A stretch of DNA of 24,506 bases from an uncultured bacterium (GTDB lineage Bacteria > Actinomycetota > Thermoleophilia > BMS3ABIN01), in contig CAJVWY010000001.1 in assembly GCA_913009925.1 (NCBI GenBank), positions 1 through 24,506 on the forward strand, written 5' to 3'. Position numbers and translations under genes: made by a program. The notes beneath the pieces are model-generated. The model was given only the letters and a program-made list of their open reading frames with translations. It was not told the DNA's origin and searched no databases. Each line of letters opens with the position of its first letter. Position 1 is the stretch's first letter. Positions 20,148 to 24,506 of this stretch are shown here, one piece after another.

Positions 20148-20169
20148 GGCATGCCTGTTGTGGCATGCC
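20148..20169. repeat. GGCATGCC inverted repeat upstream of the helical protein gene
   Basis: Two copies of the self-palindromic 8-mer GGCATGCC (20148-20155, 20162-20169) separated by 6 nt, ending 42 nt before the ATG at 20212. It can form an 8-bp hairpin in the leader or act as a double operator. No T-run follows on the plus strand. Confidence 0.55.
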
Positions 20170-20211
20170 GTCTTCGTGACAGCTGTTAACCGTTGACAGA
20201 AGAGGAGATCG

Positions 20212-20781
20212 ATGGACATTCAGGAGTTAGTGGAAAACCGGATTGCCGAACTGAAAGCGCGGACAGGACCCCCATCCTCTATGGAGGCGGATCTGGATGA
20301 GCAGCCTCCGCCACGCGAGCGCCGGACGGACGCCGGCGCCGGAGAGCGGCGGCGGGCAGAGCCCTCCGGGTCTCCCGAGCCATCCGGAGGAGCTGCAATG
20401 CAGGAGCGAGTCGCGGCACCGGCTGAAATCAGGGTCGATGTCAGCGAGTCGATCGATGAGAAGCTTGCGGAGGTATCCCTGCGTATTCTGGAGATCACGG
20501 AGAAGGTCTCCATCGATTGCAACCGCATGGAACAGAACCTGCTCAGGTCGCGCCTGGAAGTGCTTCAGAGCGCCGAGGCCGTCCTCGATATAGCCATGTC
20601 GCTCCGGCGTCAGCTGGCGGGGATGAAAAGATATGACCTGCAGGAACCAGGGCTTTCCGGCGGATCGAGCCCGTCGGGGATGGATACCGGTATGTCCAGG
20701 GATCACGACATCCTGGGTACCGGTGACGGCAGGGCCAGCATGAAGGACTACGGTGTAGCCAACCTTTTTCGCAGGACCTGA
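20212..20781 (+). CDS. Unknown helical cytoplasmic protein upstream of a diguanylate cyclase
   Basis: No family recognised. The 189-residue protein starts at an ATG with AGGAGA 4 nt upstream. It has a short amphipathic helix at the N-terminus (residues 1-17). A disordered Pro/Arg/Glu-rich segment follows (about 20-75). A long helical, coiled-coil-like region comes next (about 76-143: IDEKLAEVSLRILEITEKV, RMEQNLLRSRLEVL, AVLDIAMSLRRQL). A Gly/Ser-rich tail ends FRRT. There is no signal peptide or membrane segment. It sits 43 nt before the GGDEF gene on the same strand, so both are probably on one mRNA. A partner or localisation role for the cyclase is plausible but unproven. Confidence 0.8.
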   Translation: MDIQELVENRIAELKARTGPPSSMEADLDEQPPPRERRTDAGAGERRRAEPSGSPEPSGGAAMQERVAAPAEIRVDVSESIDEKLAEVSLRILEITEKVSIDCNRMEQNLLRSRLEVLQSAEAVLDIAMSLRRQLAGMKRYDLQEPGLSGGSSPSGMDTGMSRDHDILGTGDGRASMKDYGVANLFRRT

Positions 20782-20824
20782 GCGTATGGACGGCTATGGG
20801 CCGAGGGGCCTGCCGGGAGGCTGA

Positions 20825-21871
20825 TTGGACTACGAAGAGATCAACAATCTGGACCGACGGGCTGAAGAGGGCGGCAAGGACCGCCGCGGGGGACTGACCG
20901 GCAACGGGCTGGCGGTCATCGCCGCCAAGGCCAGCGGCTCGCTCAAGGCCCGCGAGGAAGAGGTCACGAGAAAATGGCTCAAGGCGGTCATCGACGAGCT
21001 GGGCCTGGAATCGCTCAAGAACTTTCCCACCAGTGAGCTGGCCGAGGGGTTCCCCCGGCTTGTCAGGTCACTTGCTGACGCTATCGATGATCCTGCCAAT
21101 CGGGAGCAGATCGCCGCCAACCTGAGAGAGGTAGCCGTCAGCCTGGCGTCTCTAAGGCAGGAGCGGCCCTCCCTCGGCAGGATGATCGACGATTACGCCA
21201 TGCTTAAGCGCATGTTGCTGGAAGCGGCCGCCCGCGACCTGCGCCGATCGGATCTGCCGGTACTGGCTATATCACAGCGTCTGGATGACGGTTTTCTTAG
21301 CTTCTTCAAGATGGGGCTGGAAGCTTACATCGAGAGCAATTCGCGTGAGCTGGAATACATGGCCAACACCGACGCCCTTACCGGGCTCTATAATGTGCGC
21401 TATTTTCGCAGGCAGCTGCACCAGAACCTGGAGATGTACAAGCGTTACCGCATACCCTTCTCACTGATGATGCTGGATCTGGACGAACTCAAGGAAATGA
21501 ACGACACTTTCGGTCATGATGCCGGCGACCGCGCCATCAGGAATCTGGCCGCCATCATGAAGAAAGAGAAGCGCGAAACCGATGTGGCTGTGCGCTACGG
21601 CGGCGATGAGTTCTTCCTGCTGCTGCCAAGCACCGCCATGGATGAAGCGGAGAAACTGGCGAACCGCATCAATAACAGCGCCCGCAGGTTGAACCTGAAC
21701 AGCGGCGGGCGCGAGATGACCTCGACCTCCATCGGCCTGGCCACCTGCCCCACTCACGGAACGGATGTCGGATCGCTCCGGGCCAAGGCGGACCGGGCGC
21801 TGTACCTGGCCAAGTCTCTTGGCGGCGGCACGGTGGCCGTATACCGCGATTTTAAAGTAATGGTCTCCTGA
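20825..21871 (+). CDS. Diguanylate cyclase (GGDEF) with N-terminal helical sensor-like domain
   Basis: Makes cyclic di-GMP from two GTP. The 348-residue cytoplasmic protein starts with a TTG preceded by GGGAGG. Residues about 25-175 are all-helical, with the pattern KAREEEVTRKWLKAV...LVRSLADAIDDP that resembles RsbRD-type N-terminal regulatory domains; no transmembrane segment is seen. The GGDEF domain (about 180-345) contains TDALTGLYN, metal-binding D218 in LDLD, NDTFGHDAGD, the exact active site GGDEF (259-263), and the product-inhibition I-site RETD (250-253), five residues upstream. All catalytic features are intact, so activity with feedback inhibition is likely. No EAL or HD-GYP partner is in the window. 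It lies 1.3 kb downstream of a c-di-GMP riboswitch. Confidence 0.96.
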   Translation: MDYEEINNLDRRAEEGGKDRRGGLTGNGLAVIAAKASGSLKAREEEVTRKWLKAVIDELGLESLKNFPTSELAEGFPRLVRSLADAIDDPANREQIAANLREVAVSLASLRQERPSLGRMIDDYAMLKRMLLEAAARDLRRSDLPVLAISQRLDDGFLSFFKMGLEAYIESNSRELEYMANTDALTGLYNVRYFRRQLHQNLEMYKRYRIPFSLMMLDLDELKEMNDTFGHDAGDRAIRNLAAIMKKEKRETDVAVRYGGDEFFLLLPSTAMDEAEKLANRINNSARRLNLNSGGREMTSTSIGLATCPTHGTDVGSLRAKADRALYLAKSLGGGTVAVYRDFKVMVS

Positions 21872-21904
21872 AGTCAGCGGCGGCCTGAGTCCAGGCGGAG
21901 ATGG

Positions 21905-22729
21905 TCACAGCTTCTGGCAGTGGGGGCAAAAATAGGTGCTCCTGCCTCCGACCTTGATCTTCTCGATTACATGGCCGCAGCGTGGACAGGGTTTACCCTG
22001 GCGCCGGTGAACCTGGAATGTCTCCTGAAAACCGCCCCTCTCCCCTCTGGCGTTCACGTAGGAATCGATGGAGCTTCCCTCAAGCTCGATCGCCTTTTTC
22101 AGCGTTTTTCTGATGGATGCGTGCAGCCGGGTGATCTCGCTTTGGGTGAGCTTGCCCGCCGGCCGACGCGGGTCGATGCCGGCGTCGAACAGGGCTTCGT
22201 CGGCGTAGATATTGCCGATGCCGGCTATGGCAGACTGGTCCATGAGCAGGGTCTTGATCTGCCGGTCTCGGCCGGCGGTTATTTTCGCCAGTCTGGCCGG
22301 TGTGAAGGAGCGCCCCAGGGGCTCAGGACCGAGTTTTTGCCAATAGGTCCTGGATTCACCGGCGGGAATGAGGAAGGCCTTTCCCAGACGTCGTGTGTCA
22401 TGAAAAGCGATAAAACCGTCGTCAAGATGAAACAGCAGGCGCAGGTGACGCCTACTGTCGCCGCTGGGGCGACGTTTCAGGTGCGTCAGGCGGCCGGTCA
22501 TGCGTAGATGGATCACCAGTGTATCGCCGTCTTCGAACTCGAAACGAAGATACTTTCCCCGACGCGTCAGTTGTTTTATGCGTTTGCCGCTGGTCGCGCG
22601 GCGGAAGCGGGCTGCGGACCAGGGGGCGGCGACAGTGGGATCGGGGATTTCGACGCGTCTGATGGTGCGGCCCCGCACCAGCGGGTCCAGCTGTCTGCGG
22701 ATGGTCTCTACTTCAGGAAGTTCCGGCAA
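21905..22729 (-). CDS. mutM: Formamidopyrimidine-DNA glycosylase (Fpg/MutM)
   Basis: Bifunctional glycosylase/AP lyase for oxidised purines such as 8-oxoguanine. The N-terminal proline of PELPEVE is the catalytic nucleophile and must follow the removed initiator Met. This forces the TTG at 22729 as start, although the frame is open further upstream; GGAGG at 22734-22738 supports it. The resulting 274 residues are typical. Also present are the conserved TRRGKYL lysine, the H2TH motif around QIKTLLMDQSAIAGIGNIYADEALF, and the C-terminal zinc finger C-P-R-C ... F-C-P-H-C with the DNA-contacting Arg in GGRSTYFC. It is the last gene of the argS-MFS-mutM group and is convergent with the cyclase gene. 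Confidence 0.97.
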   Translation of the reverse strand: MPELPEVETIRRQLDPLVRGRTIRRVEIPDPTVAAPWSAARFRRATSGKRIKQLTRRGKYLRFEFEDGDTLVIHLRMTGRLTHLKRRPSGDSRRHLRLLFHLDDGFIAFHDTRRLGKAFLIPAGESRTYWQKLGPEPLGRSFTPARLAKITAGRDRQIKTLLMDQSAIAGIGNIYADEALFDAGIDPRRPAGKLTQSEITRLHASIRKTLKKAIELEGSSIDSYVNARGERGGFQETFQVHRRQGKPCPRCGHVIEKIKVGGRSTYFCPHCQKL

Positions 22730-22733
22730 GGCT

Positions 22734-22738
22734 CCTCC
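22734..22738 (-). promoter_or_regulatory. Ribosome binding site of mutM
   Basis: GGAGG on the minus strand, 4 nt before the TTG at 22729. It confirms the start required by the catalytic N-terminal proline. Confidence 0.8.
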
Positions 22739-22761
22739 TCTCACTTCCCCTTTCAGCCGGA

Positions 22762-24030
22762 TTATGACAGATTCCCGTCCCTGTTATCGCCGGATATCAT
22801 GACATCCGTTTGATTGTTTGTCTTGAAGTAGCGTTTCAGGGGCCGGTTGAGTAGCAGCGCCAAACCTGCCGTCCCCAGCAGGATGAGGAAATTTATTCCC
22901 ATGGGTGTATCAAGACTGAAGTTGAGCCATACCAACGGCACCAACAGGCTGCTGCCGATGATGCTGCCCCATTCGGCGAAGGAGCCGATGAAACCGGATA
23001 CCGCCCCCCTCTCCTCGCGCAGGGTCATATCGCCGATGAGCGAGAAGAATGAGTTGAAATACGCGGGCGTGCCGGCGCCGCCGATGATGAACCCGGCGTA
23101 GGTCAGGGCGGTGCCGGGATGGAAGAATATCATCAACGCCTCGAAAGCCATGAAGCACAGGCCGCCGGCCATAACCAGCATTCGTGACCCCTTGCGGTCC
23201 GAGAGGCGGCCGAGGAAGGGGCTGGAGATAACGGCGGCGCCGCCGCTGAGGCCCATGGCTACGGCGATCTCGGTGGCGCTCCAGGAGAGGAGCTTGGCGG
23301 TTATCAGCGGCGCCGCCGTAAGCATGATGGCCAGGCTCATCATCTGGAGAAAATGCACGAGGGAGAGAGACAGGGCGGGAAAGTTCAGCACTGAGGAAAC
23401 GAGGCCGCGCATCTTGTCTCCTCCGGGAGCCAGGGAGCGCCAGCCGCCGAAAGGCTTGTGGACCGACACCGGCGGTATTGTCAGGCTAAGCAACAAACAG
23501 AGGCCGCCCAGCGCCGCTCCGGCCCAGAACGGCGTGGTTATCTCGTACCGCTGGGAAAGGATGCCGCCCAGCAGCGGGCCGACGATGACGCCGGCGTTAA
23601 TGGCGCTGCTGTTGATGCCGTGGGCCAGTCCCCGCAGCTCTGTGGGGGTACGGTCATTGACATAAGCCTGGAAGCCGACCACGAAGCCCGCCGAAGCGAC
23701 CCCCTGCAGCACGCGCAGGGCGATCATCAGGGTGGAGCCGGTGGTCAGGGCGAAGCCGGCGGTGGTGACGGTAAACAGCAGCAGCGACCCCACCATGACC
23801 CACTTGCGGCCTACGTGGTCTGAAAGAACGCCCAGGGGGAACTGGGAGACCACCCTGCCGATAAAGAACGCCGCCACCAGCATGCCGATGATGAATTCAT
23901 TGAAGCCCAGTTGCGCCGCGTAACCGGGAAGCAGCGGCACCATCATCATGAAACCGGCCATGATAACGCCGCTGGCCAGGGAGAGTACGTATATGCTCCA
24001 GTGAAGCAGCTTCAGAGACTCCGGTATCAC
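22762..24030 (-). CDS. Major facilitator superfamily transporter, 12 helices
   Basis: Secondary transporter of 422 residues with about 12 hydrophobic segments. The MFS motif A after helix 2 is clear: GVLSDHVGRKWVM (about 67-79); a second copy between the halves reads GRLSDRKGSRMLV. FVVGFQAYVNDRTP and GVIVGPLLGGILSQ match the helix 4-5 region of drug-efflux-like MFS members (YfcJ/multidrug type). The substrate is unknown. The start is a GTG at 24030, just 3 nt after the argS stop. The gene ends 32 nt before mutM. No regulator is adjacent. Efflux is more likely than uptake from the overall pattern, but that is weak inference. Confidence 0.93.
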   Translation of the reverse strand: MIPESLKLLHWSIYVLSLASGVIMAGFMMMVPLLPGYAAQLGFNEFIIGMLVAAFFIGRVVSQFPLGVLSDHVGRKWVMVGSLLLFTVTTAGFALTTGSTLMIALRVLQGVASAGFVVGFQAYVNDRTPTELRGLAHGINSSAINAGVIVGPLLGGILSQRYEITTPFWAGAALGGLCLLLSLTIPPVSVHKPFGGWRSLAPGGDKMRGLVSSVLNFPALSLSLVHFLQMMSLAIMLTAAPLITAKLLSWSATEIAVAMGLSGGAAVISSPFLGRLSDRKGSRMLVMAGGLCFMAFEALMIFFHPGTALTYAGFIIGGAGTPAYFNSFFSLIGDMTLREERGAVSGFIGSFAEWGSIIGSSLLVPLVWLNFSLDTPMGINFLILLGTAGLALLLNRPLKRYFKTNNQTDVMISGDNRDGNLS

Positions 24031-24033
24031 TGT

Positions 24034-24506
24034 TCACATGCTTTCCGGCGAACTCACACCTGTGAGTCCGAGGCTGGCGCGGATCACGTTCCTGGTCAAC
24101 AGGCAAAGGGACAGGCGGAAAGCAGCCAGGCCGTCGGGGGCCCTGATCACAGGACAGTTGTGGTAAAAGACGTGAAACGACGCCGCCAGTTCACGGTCGT
24201 AAGCGGTAAGGCGATGGGGGGCGCGGGTCTGGGCGGCTGTGCGTACCGTGCCCGGGAACTCCAGGAGCTTCAGGATCAGCTGCCGTTCCTGTTCCTCCAG
24301 TTCCACGCCGGCACCGGCGGGTCCCGCCGCCAGCCCCGCCTCGTCCGCCTTGCCGATGATACTGCAGATGCGGGCATGGGCGTACTGGACATAGTAGACC
24401 GGGTTCTCCTCCGATTTGAGCTTGGCCTTCTCCAGATCCAGATCCAGGGTACTGTCATGGCTGCGGTCCACCAGGAAGAACCTGGCGGCATCCACGCCGA
24501 TGCTGT
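24034..24506 (-). CDS. argS: Arginyl-tRNA synthetase, C-terminal part only
   Basis: Class I synthetase charging tRNA-Arg. Only the last ~157 codons are in the window: SIGVDAARFFLVDRSHDSTLDLDLEKAKLKSEENPVYYVQYAHAR is the block that follows the KMSKS loop and is well conserved in ArgRS. The DALR-type all-helical anticodon-binding domain runs to the end (RLTAYDRELAASFHVFYHNCPV...LCLLTRNVIRASLGLTGVSSPESM). The N-terminal part and HIGH motif lie beyond the right edge, so the truncation is due to the window. The MFS gene begins 3 nt after the stop, implying co-transcription. Confidence 0.95.
   Translation of the reverse strand, partial: SIGVDAARFFLVDRSHDSTLDLDLEKAKLKSEENPVYYVQYAHARICSIIGKADEAGLAAGPAGAGVELEEQERQLILKLLEFPGTVRTAAQTRAPHRLTAYDRELAASFHVFYHNCPVIRAPDGLAAFRLSLCLLTRNVIRASLGLTGVSSPESM

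Noticed and set aside
20148..20169. GGCATGCC hairpin as an intrinsic terminator
   Set aside because: No T-run follows on the plus strand; on the minus strand the T-run is about 10 nt away and no minus-strand gene needs a terminator there.

Overview
The window is a GC-rich, gene-dense bacterial chromosome segment with short spacers, many overlapping genes and frequent TTG/GTG starts. I see no phage, transposon, CRISPR, rRNA or tRNA. The MEP-pathway dxr, a YkuD L,D-transpeptidase, an RsrA-like zinc anti-sigma factor and short EF-Ts fit a deep-branching Actinomycetota-type Gram-positive bacterium. This placement is an inference from gene content; no 16S or phylogenetic marker was analysed.

Layout. 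(1) 1-6601, minus strand: a housekeeping operon rpsB-tsf-pyrH-frr-uppS-cdsA-dxr-rseP, covering translation, UMP kinase, undecaprenyl-diphosphate, CDP-diacylglycerol, MEP isoprenoids and the site-2 protease. (2) 6812-7890, plus strand: a YccU-type CoA-binding protein and an unknown 7-helix membrane protein, convergent with an unknown 138-residue protein. (3) 8464-12732, minus strand: fmdB-like zinc ribbon, family-4 uracil-DNA glycosylase, tsaE-tsaB-rimI-tsaD (tRNA t6A and S18 acetylation), then a phosphoribosyltransferase. (4) 12844-15964, plus strand: panC-panD-yjbQ and a hexulose-6-phosphate synthase/RraA fusion. (5) 15973-16829, minus strand: an ECF sigma factor with a soluble HxxxCxxC anti-sigma factor, divergent from a plus-strand FmdB zinc ribbon, ferredoxin and thioredoxin. 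(6) 17851-19239, minus strand: a membrane-anchored L,D-transpeptidase. (7) 19398-21871, plus strand: a class I cyclic-di-GMP riboswitch (GEMM), a small predicted secreted protein, an unknown helical protein and a GGDEF diguanylate cyclase. (8) 21905-24506, minus strand: argS (partial), an MFS transporter and mutM.

Two regions could be regulatory systems. One is a c-di-GMP circuit, with the sensor RNA, a secreted target and a cyclase within 2.5 kb. The other is a probable thiol-redox switch, with the sigma/RsrA-like pair divergent from a thioredoxin operon across a spacer full of inverted repeats. The rest is mostly conserved housekeeping. Many starts were reassigned from Shine-Dalgarno sites and family N-termini, and at least eight genes appear to begin with TTG.
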